From: Salibacteraceae bacterium
GTDB lineage: Bacteria > Bacteroidota > Bacteroidia > Flavobacteriales_G > Salibacteraceae
Reading direction: 5' to 3'
Length of the DNA: 64,000 nucleotides
Assembly: GCA_018401875.1 (NCBI GenBank)
Contig: JAGYJZ010000003.1
Span: forward strand, 124,001 to 188,000
In this document: positions 18,301-27,018 of the stretch, piece after piece
Numbering within the stretch: position 1 is the first letter of the stretch
Layout: each line of letters begins with the position of its first letter
The notes under the pieces: generated by a model
Databases searched by the model: none
What the model was told of the DNA's origin: nothing
Seen by the model: only the letters and a program-made list of their open reading frames with translations
Translations under genes and position numbers: made by a program

Positions 18301-20880
18301 GAGCAATACAATGTAGGTGACGAAATGGAAATAACTGTGCCTTCAGGTGGTGAAGGACGCATTTATGTAAGTGTAGAAAAGGGAGATCAGGTTTTAGATC
18401 AATTTTGGATAGACGCAGCCAATAGTACCACCACTTTCAGCTTAGAGGCGACAAAAGAAATGGCGCCAAATGTGTACATCAGCGCAGTGTTGGTTCAACC
18501 ACACGGACAGACTTCAAACGATTTTCCGATTCGCATGTACGGTATTTTGCCGCTTTCAATAAACGATGCCGCAACCAAGCTTTATCCCGAAATTGTCGCG
18601 CCTACCGAACTCGCCCCGGAGAAAGAATTTACCGTAAAAGTCTCTGAAAAAGATGGCAAAGCCATGTCTTACACCTTGGCAGTTGTGGACGAAGGGTTGC
18701 TATCACTAACGCGGTTCAAGACCCCAAATCCGTGGCCATGGTTTTATACGAAAGAAGCGCTGGCGGTGCGCACTTGGGACATGTACAAATATGTGATGGA
18801 CGCCCAAACGGGCAAAATGACCGCGCTTTTGGCTACCGGTGGCGATGAAAACCTTGTGTTTAAAGGTGATGAAGAAGCGAATAGATTCAAACCCGTGGTG
18901 AAGTTTATCGGCCCGTTTGAATTGAAAAAAGGTAATACTGCCGAGCATAAGTTGAAACTGCCAAACTACATTGGTGCAGTGCGAGTGATGGTTGTGGCAG
19001 GTCAAGATGGGGCTTATGGCAAAGCTGAAAAAGAAATAAAAGTGAAGCAACCGCTGATGGTACTATCCACCTTGCCACGGGTGCTTGGTCCAAGCGAAAC
19101 AGTGCGCATCCCCGTGAATGTAATCACTATGAAGGACAACATTAAATCGGTGAAAATTTCAGTTGAAACCAATGATTTGTTGGTTTTAAAAGAAACTGAA
19201 AAATCCATAAATTTTGCGAAAGCGGGAGAGCAAACAGTGTTTTTTGAGGCAGAAGTTGCGCACAAGTTGGGTGTGGCCAAGTTCAAGGTGAATGTTGTCG
19301 CAGGTACTGAAAAAGCGTATGAAGAATTAGAGTTGATGGTGCGGCCTCCAAATCCGGCCATCACGAAGGTTGAAAGCAAAATGATCTCTGCTAACGAAGA
19401 ATGGAGGTACAATTATTCAGCCTTTGGAATCAGGGGCACGAACAAGGCCACACTTCAGGTTTCGCGTATTCCGGAACTTGATTTAGAACGCCATTTGAGT
19501 TACCTGATTCGCTATCCGCATGGGTGTATCGAGCAAACCACTTCGTCTGTATTTCCGCAATTGTATTTGAGTAATTTACTTGATTTAGAAAGCGATAAGA
19601 AAGATGAAATAGAAACCAACGTGATTGCAGGACTCAATCGCTTGCGTCAGTTTCAGCAGTCGAGTGGTGGTTTCAGCTATTGGCCGGGCGACAACGATGG
19701 TTCAGAATCTGCTTGGGGAACGAACTATGCAGGTCATTTTATGATCGAAGCACAAAAAATGGGATACGATCTGCCACCGGGATTATTGGTTCAGTGGCTG
19801 AAATTCCAAAAAGAGGCGGCAGGAAGTTGGGTGCGTGAACCGCGTCATTACGGCCGATATGGCAATGATTTCACGCAAGCCTACCGTTTATACACGCTTG
19901 CTTTGGCTAACAATGCTGAGGTTGGCGCGATGAATCGATTGCGTTCAGACGTTAACCTGAGCAACCAAGCAGCATGGCGTTTGGCTGCTGCTTATGCCAT
20001 GATTGGTCAGGAAGAAGCAGCGCTTGAATTGGCGCAACGACCTTATAAATATGAGCAATACCGTGATTATGGATACAATTATGGGTCAAATGTGCGGGAT
20101 TTGGCGATGGCGCTCGAAACCATGACTTACCTCAAAAACGAATCGCGCATTATGGGCGCAGTTAACGATTTGTCGCAAGAACTAAATTCAGGATGGCACA
20201 GCACTCAAACACGTGCCTATTCTCTTCTAGCCATTTCGAAACTGGTGGCTAGCGAAGATGGTTCCAAAGAGTTTGGGTTTGATGTAGAAATCAATGGTAA
20301 ATCGTTTGACTTTGAAGCAGACAAACCTATCGCAAGATTTGAAGTGGATGCCGCCAATCTGATGGTTGGAAATGTAGGTGTGAAAAACAACAGCTCGGCT
20401 CCGTTGTTTTTGAGTTTTGTGCAAACAGGCATGCCCATCGAAAACGCTGAGCCAAAGGTCGAAGATGAACTTCAATTGAACATTAAGTATGTCGATCTAA
20501 AAGGCAATACTTTGAATGTTGCTGTTTTGAAGCAAGGTCAGGATTTCAAAGCCGAAGTAACGCTACGACACCCTGGAACCAGAGCCGATTACCTTGAAGT
20601 AGCGTTGAGTCAAATTTTTCCATCGGGTTGGCAAATCGTAAATTCTCGTGTAGGCGAAGAAACGCCTGGTGAGAATAAAAAGATTGACTATCAAGATATA
20701 AAAGACGACCGAGTTTACACGTATTTCAAACTGAAAAAGGGTGAGTCCAAAACATTCACCGTTTTGCTCAACGCTACTTTTGTCGGACGTTACTATATGC
20801 CGAGTGTTTTTTGTGCGCCAATGTATGACGAAGCAATCAAAGCGCAATTACCTGGTCGGTGGGTTGAGGTAGTGCAATAA
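15352..20880 (+). CDS. Bacterial alpha-2-macroglobulin family lipoprotein
   Basis: The 1842-residue protein resembles E. coli YfhM and related bacterial alpha-2-macroglobulins, periplasmic protease traps thought to protect the envelope. A lipoprotein signal is visible, LIFLQLHSC, with Cys24 as the lipidated residue. A series of macroglobulin beta-domains follows, including YGERGVWRPGDTIYLSLML, typical of the MG domains before the bait region. The thioester motif is intact in YPHGCIEQT, with Cys1392 and the Gln three residues later, so covalent trapping of a protease is possible. The alpha-helical thioester domain (SAWGTNYAGHFMIEAQKMGY) follows. It is 20 bases upstream of pbpC, the well-known partner gene, which suggests a shared role in repairing breached cell wall. 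Confidence 0.93.
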   Translation: MCYNLLKSLVIAFFSLIFLQLHSCKNKVDINSITVDPGFSSYISAFTSGVVSNRSTVKVVLLEPIAEANPGELVDEDLFDFSPSLEGQSYWLDEQTIEFRPNTRLPSGETFVVEFALKKLMAVPESFETLKFGFVVISQSLFVNFEGLRTIDKKDFSKQELFGSVRTSDVADPSEIEQCLKAEQDGESLELVWEHDGNGKSHRYTVLNVSRGEEESFVELSWNGEAIGAEVEDELEVRIPPIGEFTLIQASTQRSPSLHFSLQFSDPVLTTQDLTGLIYLQSGKKLRLSVKDNEVKAYPVDKLNSEETVVIEQSVKNALGGMLQEQYRRVVQFNLEKPAVELLGSGVIMPSNGGLNFPFKAINLKAVNMRVVRIFENNINQFFQENQFDNYSELKRVGRIVYDKEVDLVSAEPIDYGVWNNFSVDLGAIIKPEPGAIYRVMISFERFQSLYPCSDEYGEAKPLKRTEANWDDNDYYSWNRFYEADYSWDEKDDPCTDSYYVYYERQIGSNVLASNIGLIAKEAANDQYDVIATDLRTTDPLGGVEIEAYNFQNQKIGESSTNSDGLARFKTEGKPYLLIAKNGQERGYLRVDNCSALSVSLYEVGGLKAENGLKGFMYGERGVWRPGDTIYLSLMLEDKQKSLPKNHPVVIEFFDPLGKLYDKRVTTKGVNGLYAFKLKTEQKDPTGMWSVVAQVGNSEFRKSLKIETIKPNRINIDIDAGGDVLTAFGPVKVSLTANWLYGAVGSNLKVASELDLDNMKTEFKGFDGYQFDDRSRSFEFDETILAETKTDANGKASMIFDLTKPSNAPGMLKLKLATKVFEQGGDFSQDFMNLKYSPYESYVGVKMSAGTNWLTALNSEKPQVISIAAVDANGNPITREVDIELYEMNWNWWYESDESEITRYINRSSNNLRKTDQANISNGKLTYNLEFPEPDWGKYAVRIVDRVSGHSTMQTFYVRYSGWRNRDSGAGDAASMLTIEGDKEQYNVGDEMEITVPSGGEGRIYVSVEKGDQVLDQFWIDAANSTTTFSLEATKEMAPNVYISAVLVQPHGQTSNDFPIRMYGILPLSINDAATKLYPEIVAPTELAPEKEFTVKVSEKDGKAMSYTLAVVDEGLLSLTRFKTPNPWPWFYTKEALAVRTWDMYKYVMDAQTGKMTALLATGGDENLVFKGDEEANRFKPVVKFIGPFELKKGNTAEHKLKLPNYIGAVRVMVVAGQDGAYGKAEKEIKVKQPLMVLSTLPRVLGPSETVRIPVNVITMKDNIKSVKISVETNDLLVLKETEKSINFAKAGEQTVFFEAEVAHKLGVAKFKVNVVAGTEKAYEELELMVRPPNPAITKVESKMISANEEWRYNYSAFGIRGTNKATLQVSRIPELDLERHLSYLIRYPHGCIEQTTSSVFPQLYLSNLLDLESDKKDEIETNVIAGLNRLRQFQQSSGGFSYWPGDNDGSESAWGTNYAGHFMIEAQKMGYDLPPGLLVQWLKFQKEAAGSWVREPRHYGRYGNDFTQAYRLYTLALANNAEVGAMNRLRSDVNLSNQAAWRLAAAYAMIGQEEAALELAQRPYKYEQYRDYGYNYGSNVRDLAMALETMTYLKNESRIMGAVNDLSQELNSGWHSTQTRAYSLLAISKLVASEDGSKEFGFDVEINGKSFDFEADKPIARFEVDAANLMVGNVGVKNNSSAPLFLSFVQTGMPIENAEPKVEDELQLNIKYVDLKGNTLNVAVLKQGQDFKAEVTLRHPGTRADYLEVALSQIFPSGWQIVNSRVGEETPGENKKIDYQDIKDDRVYTYFKLKKGESKTFTVLLNATFVGRYYMPSVFCAPMYDEAIKAQLPGRWVEVVQ

Positions 20881-20900
20881 ACAATGGAACAGGTTGAAAC

Positions 20901-23225
20901 GTGATTGAACAACATAAAATGGCATCAAAGCCAAAACAACCGTGGTATTTGCGAAAGCAACTATGGCTGATTTTTGGCATTTGCATTTTCTTCTGGCTAC
21001 ATTTTCCTTCTCAACTTTTTCAAGACCCTACGTCCACCTTGATTTTAGATAAAAACGGCAAACAGCTTTCCGCCCAAATTGCGGATGACGGCCAATGGCG
21101 GTTTCCGGCCTTGGATAGCGTGCCACCCAAGCTTGAAGAAGCCGTGCTACACTTTGAAGATGAATATTTTTACTACCATTTTGGATTAAATCCAGTGTCT
21201 ATTTTTCGCGCTATTTACCAAAACATAGTGCAAGACAAAGTAGTGAGTGGTGGATCGACCATAAGCATGCAAGTGATTCGTTTGAGTCGGAAAAATCCAC
21301 CGCGTACTTACCTCGAAAAGCTTTATGAAATTTACTTGGCAATTCGCCTAGAAGTAGAATACTCCAAAGCTGAAATACTGGCGATTTACACAAGCAATGC
21401 GCCATACGGAGGCAATGTGGTAGGGGCTGAAACTGCAAGTTGGCGCTATTTCGGCAGACCCCTAGCGCAGTTGAGTTGGGCGGAAAATGCACTACTTGCT
21501 GTGTTACCAAACGCACCTTCGCTCATGCATCCCGGCAAAAACGCACCTGAACTTTTATCCAAGCGAAATCGGTTGCTGAAAAAACTGGAAGCCAAAGGTG
21601 TTATTGACCAAACCACGAGGTCATTGGCTGAAATAGAGCCATTGCCCAATAAACCTGTATCGCTACCCGATCATGCCTTCCATTTGCTTGATTTTGCGTC
21701 AAAATCAGGTAAACATGGTCAGCGAATCACCACTACTGTTGATCAGGGTTTACAAGAAATAGTATCTGAAAAACTCAATTCGTACATGGCTTTACTCTCA
21801 CAAAACGAGATTTACAATGCTTGCGCATTGGTCGTGTCGATAGAATCTGGCAATGTGTTGGCATATGTAGGCAATGCGACTAATCAAAACACTAAATCAC
21901 GTTTTGTTGATTTAATACGTCGTCCACGAAGTTCGGGGAGTATTCTAAAGCCATTTTTATACGCAAAAGCATTTGAGAACGGTCTTCTTCACCCGAGTAG
22001 TTTGGTGCGCGATGTGCCCGTTTCGATTGGTAATTATGCTCCTGAAAATTTTGACAAGACCTTTTCAGGAGTTGTGCCCGCAGGCTTGGCGTTGTCACGT
22101 TCACTCAATATTCCTGCTGCCATGCTTTTACGCGAGTATGGTTTAGGTGTTTTTTATGAAGACTTAAATCAGCTTGGGTTCAGAAACATCAATCGAGCCG
22201 CAAGTAATTATGGACTAACACTTATTCTCGGTGGTGCGGAAGTAAACCTTTGGGACTTAGCTAAAGTATATCATCATCAAGCAAATAGACTGGCCGTTGA
22301 AAGTGGTAATGCGATGCATAAAAGCAATATTCATCTTTGGGACAGTCAAGCTGATAGCAGCACAATGACCATCCACCCTGCAGCATGGTTTCAAGTGTCG
22401 GAAGCATTGACCGAAGTAACGCGACCGGGTGCAAATCAAGATTGGAAGCGCTTCTCTTCCTCGAGAAGAATAGCTTGGAAAACCGGTACAAGCCATGGTT
22501 TTCGCGATGCATGGGCTGTGGGTTTCAATGCCGAATATTTGGTTGCCGTTTGGGTTGGCAATGCAGATGGTTTGGGTCGCCCTGGGTTAACTGGAGTTTC
22601 AGCAGCCGCACCACTCATGTTTAACGTATTTGATCATTTGCAAAGCGACCATTGGTTTTACCAGCCCGATGGCCACTTTAAGCCAACACAACTTTGCTCA
22701 AAGTCGGGATTGGTTCCAAATGAATACTGTCCTGTGACAGCATCACAGACGCCTGAAAATGCAAATCTAAAGTCTCTGTGTAGTATGCATCAGTTGGTCT
22801 ATTTAAATCAAGATGGCTTGCTGGCGAAGAGGGATTGCGGCACGAACTTACGCGACACCGTCTGGTTTCAACTTGACCCCGTGGCAGGTTATTTCTATAA
22901 AAAGCACCATCCTAGTTATAAACCGATTCCACAATTCTCGGAAGACTGTGGCTATCAGCCAAGCAAAGAGATCGCGATCATTTATCCCACTTCAGAAACC
23001 AAAATCTACTTACCAAAAAATTTTAATGGAGACCAAGAATTACTGCAATTGCATGCAACCCATGCGAATACCAAGCAAACGCTGTTTTGGCATTTAGATG
23101 AGGAGTACATTGGGAAAACTGAAGGTATACATCAGCTGAACATTGTTCCTAATAGAGGTAAACACAAGTTGTTGGTCATGGATAAGAAAGGAAATTCCGC
23201 TTCTGTGCGTTTTGGTGTTGAATAG
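20901..23225 (+). CDS. pbpC: Penicillin-binding protein 1C
   Basis: This bifunctional membrane-anchored peptidoglycan glycosyltransferase/transpeptidase has 774 residues. A single N-terminal membrane helix lies near residues 21-34. The GT51 domain has FEDEYFYYHFG around residues 85-95 with the catalytic Glu, and GGSTISMQV at 117-125. The transpeptidase domain shows SILK (Ser347, Lys350), SRSLN and KTGTSHGFRDAW (Lys527). The last 90 residues form the PBP1C-specific C-terminal beta domain (PNRGKHKLLVMD). The start may be the GTG at 20901 or the ATG at 20919. It pairs with the alpha-2-macroglobulin gene immediately upstream. Confidence 0.95.
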   Translation: MIEQHKMASKPKQPWYLRKQLWLIFGICIFFWLHFPSQLFQDPTSTLILDKNGKQLSAQIADDGQWRFPALDSVPPKLEEAVLHFEDEYFYYHFGLNPVSIFRAIYQNIVQDKVVSGGSTISMQVIRLSRKNPPRTYLEKLYEIYLAIRLEVEYSKAEILAIYTSNAPYGGNVVGAETASWRYFGRPLAQLSWAENALLAVLPNAPSLMHPGKNAPELLSKRNRLLKKLEAKGVIDQTTRSLAEIEPLPNKPVSLPDHAFHLLDFASKSGKHGQRITTTVDQGLQEIVSEKLNSYMALLSQNEIYNACALVVSIESGNVLAYVGNATNQNTKSRFVDLIRRPRSSGSILKPFLYAKAFENGLLHPSSLVRDVPVSIGNYAPENFDKTFSGVVPAGLALSRSLNIPAAMLLREYGLGVFYEDLNQLGFRNINRAASNYGLTLILGGAEVNLWDLAKVYHHQANRLAVESGNAMHKSNIHLWDSQADSSTMTIHPAAWFQVSEALTEVTRPGANQDWKRFSSSRRIAWKTGTSHGFRDAWAVGFNAEYLVAVWVGNADGLGRPGLTGVSAAAPLMFNVFDHLQSDHWFYQPDGHFKPTQLCSKSGLVPNEYCPVTASQTPENANLKSLCSMHQLVYLNQDGLLAKRDCGTNLRDTVWFQLDPVAGYFYKKHHPSYKPIPQFSEDCGYQPSKEIAIIYPTSETKIYLPKNFNGDQELLQLHATHANTKQTLFWHLDEEYIGKTEGIHQLNIVPNRGKHKLLVMDKKGNSASVRFGVE

Positions 23226-23344
23226 CTCCTGAAACTCACCATTATATCGGCTTCATCCAGGCGGGTTTAGGTTCATTTATCAAAAATGATCAGCCCACTT
23301 TTCATATTTCGTTTAGTTAGTCTAAACTAACCAACAAAACTCAT

Positions 23345-24217
23345 CTACTGCTTGGGATGCTGTTTGAAAAACTCCCACATCAATGCATTGGCGTCAATAA
23401 CAGCTGATGGATCATCCGCTTTCTTGCGTGGTGCAACACCTCCTGGCCAGCTATGTCCACCATCATTGGTCACATAAAGTTGAACTTCGGAAGAATCGTT
23501 GCACGCAGTGAACATCCATAAGTCAAAATCGGTGCTGCTCATCACAGAATCGGCTTGGCAGCTCAATTCTTCAGCCCAGAAATTGATTACCGAGTCAACG
23601 GGAGCGTTATAGTGGTCGCTAATTCCGTCACCCACTCCACCTTCAAAGGGTACATTGTCATCTTCATACGAGTGAAAATGGAGTACGCTAACAGCGTTGG
23701 AAGGATTGCAGTCAAAAACCATTGTGCCAGCTACGGGAGCAATGGCCGCCACCTTATCGCTTAACTCGCACGCCAAACGATAGCTCATCATTCCACCATT
23801 CGACATTCCCGTGATGTACACACGATTAGGGTCGATGCTGTATTCTGCTAGCAAGTGATCTATTAGTTTAGAGATAAAACCAACGTCATCGGCATTTTTT
23901 CGTTCGGCCCAACCGCAGCAGCCACCTGCGTTCCATGACTTTTTTAGTCCGTTTGGACTGCATAGAATAAATCCCTCAGTATCTGATAAAGTGGGCAACC
24001 CACTCTGTTCTTCGATGTTTTTTGCGCTGCCTGTACCTCCGTGCAGTGCGATGATTAAGCTGGTTTCAGCGCCATCATAGCTGTTAGGAACATGCAATAA
24101 GTAAGACCTTTTTTCACCGTCATGTTGCAATGTGTGGTACTCAGAATCAAACTTACTCTTCTTGCACCCACTTAAGGTGAACAGTAAAATGACAAATACG
24201 AGAAAACGGTTGGCCAT
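23345..24217 (-). CDS. Polyhydroxybutyrate-depolymerase/feruloyl-esterase-like lipoprotein
   Basis: This alpha/beta-hydrolase of the LpqC/COG3509 type has 290 residues from the ATG at 24217. That start places a lipobox directly in FTLSGC, with lipidated Cys18; the longer frame from 24268 adds 17 residues with no signal character. The oxyanion region is LIIALHGGTGSA. The nucleophile elbow is GMSNGGM (Ser139), and the catalytic His lies in DGGHSWPGG near the C terminus. Conserved cysteines occur in NAGGCCGW. It is probably an envelope-anchored esterase; substrate class (hydroxyalkanoate oligomers, cinnamoyl esters or other) cannot be told from sequence. Confidence 0.87.
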   Translation of the reverse strand: MANRFLVFVILLFTLSGCKKSKFDSEYHTLQHDGEKRSYLLHVPNSYDGAETSLIIALHGGTGSAKNIEEQSGLPTLSDTEGFILCSPNGLKKSWNAGGCCGWAERKNADDVGFISKLIDHLLAEYSIDPNRVYITGMSNGGMMSYRLACELSDKVAAIAPVAGTMVFDCNPSNAVSVLHFHSYEDDNVPFEGGVGDGISDHYNAPVDSVINFWAEELSCQADSVMSSTDFDLWMFTACNDSSEVQLYVTNDGGHSWPGGVAPRKKADDPSAVIDANALMWEFFKQHPKQ

Positions 24218-24294
24218 AGCTCGAAAATAGCAACAATTCAGAGAAGTGGTCATGATCTCTTGATTCAAAATTTTATGTTCAGAACGTGGGTTTT

Positions 24295-24543
24295 TTAGGT
24301 ATTGTCTGTTGGTTCATCCTTGCCGTATTGTTTCTTCACATCCGAATACCAGTATCCGTCATCAAATTTTTCCTTTGGAGCAATTCCAAACTTCAATACG
24401 CTGTAGACTAGATACAATAGCAAGAAATTTCCGACAATGAAAAGCGAAAACATCAGATTGTATCCAGCTCCTGCGTGTGGCATAGCCGCGAAAAAGAAGA
24501 GGAATATAGTCACGGCAATGACTAAAGGTTTTATTGGTTTCAT
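24295..24543 (-). CDS. Small two-helix membrane protein
   Basis: The 82-residue protein has two hydrophobic segments (residues about 6-24 and 29-50) followed by a polar tail with FDDGYWYSDVKKQYGKDE. I do not recognise the family. It lies 77 bases upstream, on the minus strand, of the esterase lipoprotein start and could be co-transcribed with it. The starting ATG is well placed and the frame shows normal codon use for the region. Confidence 0.62.
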   Translation of the reverse strand: MKPIKPLVIAVTIFLFFFAAMPHAGAGYNLMFSLFIVGNFLLLYLVYSVLKFGIAPKEKFDDGYWYSDVKKQYGKDEPTDNT

Positions 24544-24626
24544 AACTGTAAAACAGCGCAGAAGTAGAATCGTTTAATGAGAAGTTTAAAAACCGAATTT
24601 TTACTATTTCGATAGCAGACGTTCAG

Positions 24627-26507
24627 TTAGAGTTTTTGTAGCTTATAGGCACGATCACCAATTCTCATGAAATATATACCCGAACTAAATGATGAAAGAT
24701 CAAACTCAATTTGATTTAAGCCCAATCTGCTTCTTTGAGCTTGATTTGTAATATTTTGTCCTAATTGATTGTAGATTGAAATACTTTGAATGTCTAGATG
24801 GTCACCGGAAACAATAATTCGATGGGTTAGGGGATTGGGGTAAATTCTAAAAGATTCAGTAAAGTTTTCGTTTTTAGCAATGACTTGAATACCAGAGACG
24901 GAAGAGTTTCCATTATAATCCGTTTGAGTCAGCCTGTAGTAGGATAATCCATCCAAACTCTCACGGTCAGTAGAATAGTATGAAATGATATCAGAGGAAT
25001 TCCCAGCGCCTTGCACACGCTCTATTAATTCCCAATTCTGCGTATCGATTGACCGTTCGATAATAAAGAAGTCGTTATTAATTTCAGATGCCGTTTTCCA
25101 ATGAAGGCTAACCGTTCCATTCGCCAGCAAGACGGCCGAGAAATGAAGCAATTCTATTGGCAATGGACCAGAGGTATTGCCTATTATTCCTGAACTGCTA
25201 ACTCCAGTACCCGAACTCGCCTGATTGTTGCATGGGTTGGAGTTGTTATTGCATCCTCCATCCCCATTGTTAGTTATTACAGTTACGTTGGAGGTAGGTT
25301 GTGCAGAGCTAAACACAATAGCTCCTTGACCACCACCGCCACCGCCAGCATGAGTAGAACTATTAATGCGACCTCCGTTGCCACCGTTGGCTGTTATTGA
25401 TAGTGGGCAAGCAGCTGCAACGTTCCATGTATAAACTTGAAAAACAATAGATCCTCCACCTCCACCTTGACCATCGTTCGATCCATTCGGAACATTCAAT
25501 CCGTTCGAGGTTATAGTTCTACTAACGCATGTGCCGCTTGTAGCAATTTCATTGGCGCGAATGATGATGATCCCTCCTCCATCACTTCCATCTGTTGAAG
25601 CGGAATTATTCTGTTGACCGCCACCTCCACCGCCTCCCATGAAGATTCTTCCAGCTGAAATATGGGGGCTTAAATCTAAGCCTCCAACACCTCCACCTCC
25701 TGGTGCTGTGGCACACGACCATCCAAAACCACCATTACCACCCGCAGTAAAATTTCCACCACCCCCGCCTCCAGCGTTAATACGCTCGGCACCACCCCCG
25801 CCACCGTTGATCAGTTTACCTTTGGCGTAGAGCAAGTCGTTTGTCGAAGTTCTGTAAATGCCCTCTCCTTTTCTTCCTGCCCTTGTATGATTTGAGGTTC
25901 GAATGAAGTTGCCGGTTGCAAAGCATCCTGTGCCTCCGCTGTAGAAATTTATTGATCTGTTACCACCTCTAAAACCGTCACCAGATGCAGTTAAGTCGTG
26001 GGCAATAGTCAGCGTGCCCTGTACTTCGAATGCCAGCACTCCTCCAATGTTTCCATTCCAGTCTAGCGCAGAAAAATTTCCTGTTGTGGTATAATCCGGA
26101 CTGCCAAAACTTGGGAAGGTGATCAATTGAACCGAGCTATTGGCATTGATATTATAAGTATTGGTGGTTGTGGTTGTTAGGGTTATCGATGTGGGCACAC
26201 CCGCAGTTTCTGTATGAGACGCTATAAACCTAATCTCATAAAGCCCAGAAGATTCGATGGATGAGAGATTGCCAAATGACGCGTTATTTCCAGTGTTCGT
26301 GCCGATCACGCTATCCTGCATTTGCATAACAAGAACGGCTTCCCCATCTTCAAAGGTATCGCCAGTTTCATTGACATTTGCGACTGTGAAGGTTGAGCCA
26401 GCAGCAATGGCAGTTACTCTTGCATATCCATTAATAACCTGCGAGCAAAGCTTATGATTGATCAAAAAGACCCCTAGAAGGAACAACAACTTTATTAAGC
26501 TGCTCAT
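24627..26507 (-). CDS. T9SS-secreted glycine-rich protein with type A sorting domain
   Basis: The 626-residue secreted protein has a signal peptide (LIKLLFLLGVFLINHKLCSQ). The N-terminal 170 residues form a beta-rich region. A long glycine-rich segment near residues 225-400 has repeated GGGGGG blocks alternating with IIIIRANEI- and SITANGGNGG-type strands, as in right-handed beta-helix or poly-Gly-II-like surface proteins. A domain near residues 450-540 (LLHFSAVLLANGTVSLHWKTASEINNDFF, split here only by length) is the common module before T9SS domains. The C-terminal 80 residues form a T9SS type A sorting domain (IYPNPLTHRIIVSG and SSGIYFMRIG). Cargo is expected to be cleaved and attached to or released from the cell surface. 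Confidence 0.87.
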   Translation of the reverse strand: MSSLIKLLFLLGVFLINHKLCSQVINGYARVTAIAAGSTFTVANVNETGDTFEDGEAVLVMQMQDSVIGTNTGNNASFGNLSSIESSGLYEIRFIASHTETAGVPTSITLTTTTTNTYNINANSSVQLITFPSFGSPDYTTTGNFSALDWNGNIGGVLAFEVQGTLTIAHDLTASGDGFRGGNRSINFYSGGTGCFATGNFIRTSNHTRAGRKGEGIYRTSTNDLLYAKGKLINGGGGGAERINAGGGGGGNFTAGGNGGFGWSCATAPGGGGVGGLDLSPHISAGRIFMGGGGGGGQQNNSASTDGSDGGGIIIIRANEIATSGTCVSRTITSNGLNVPNGSNDGQGGGGGSIVFQVYTWNVAAACPLSITANGGNGGRINSSTHAGGGGGGQGAIVFSSAQPTSNVTVITNNGDGGCNNNSNPCNNQASSGTGVSSSGIIGNTSGPLPIELLHFSAVLLANGTVSLHWKTASEINNDFFIIERSIDTQNWELIERVQGAGNSSDIISYYSTDRESLDGLSYYRLTQTDYNGNSSVSGIQVIAKNENFTESFRIYPNPLTHRIIVSGDHLDIQSISIYNQLGQNITNQAQRSRLGLNQIEFDLSSFSSGIYFMRIGDRAYKLQKL

Positions 26508-26606
26508 TTAATATGAATTACAAACGAATAGCGCGAAGTTAATGCTCAAGCTGATATGAAATGTAATTCAGCTCAAAGTGGGTTGTAATCAACTATGAAG
26601 TTTGGT

Positions 26607-26954
26607 TTAGTTCTTTATGCACGATTTTGTTTCGCCTTGCTGATTGCTAATGAAGTAAACACCGGCATTGAAAGATGAAACATCGATGGTTGTTGTATTG
26701 GCAACCTGCTGAAGCACGCGACCTGAAAGGTCGGTAATGCTGTGCGTTCCTTTTACAAAAACTCTTAAAATATCGCTTGTTGGATTCGGGTACATCGCCC
26801 ATTTTGACTCACCGTCAATGTGCTTTGTGCCTTCTACTCCCTTGAGTTGGAAACAGATACTGTTCCGTTTACTTCGTTTGCCTTCATTATAAGTCAAGAA
26901 GTGGACAGAAAGGCTCTTTGGACAAGGCACTTTGATATCGTTCGAGGCAAAAGG
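26607..26954 (-). pseudogene. Orphan T9SS type A sorting-domain fragment
   Basis: The open frame ends with a clear sorting domain: MYPNPTSDILRVFV, ITDLSGRVLQQ and FNAGVYFISNQQGE. It has no signal peptide and no cargo domain. The frame is open back only to a TGA at 26955-26957, giving about 115 residues, and no ATG precedes the domain (only a GTG at 26930). It is best read as the 3' remnant of a lost T9SS cargo gene, though a promoter fusion to another start cannot be ruled out. Confidence 0.7.
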
Positions 26955-27018
26955 TCAAAGCCCAATTCGCGCTGAGCTATTAGTCAAGAAAAAGCAACTG
27001 AGAAAAGTAAATTTCAAA

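Noticed and set aside
25639..25830. Proline-rich plus-strand frame
   Set aside because: It is the complement of the poly-glycine coding region of the T9SS gene.
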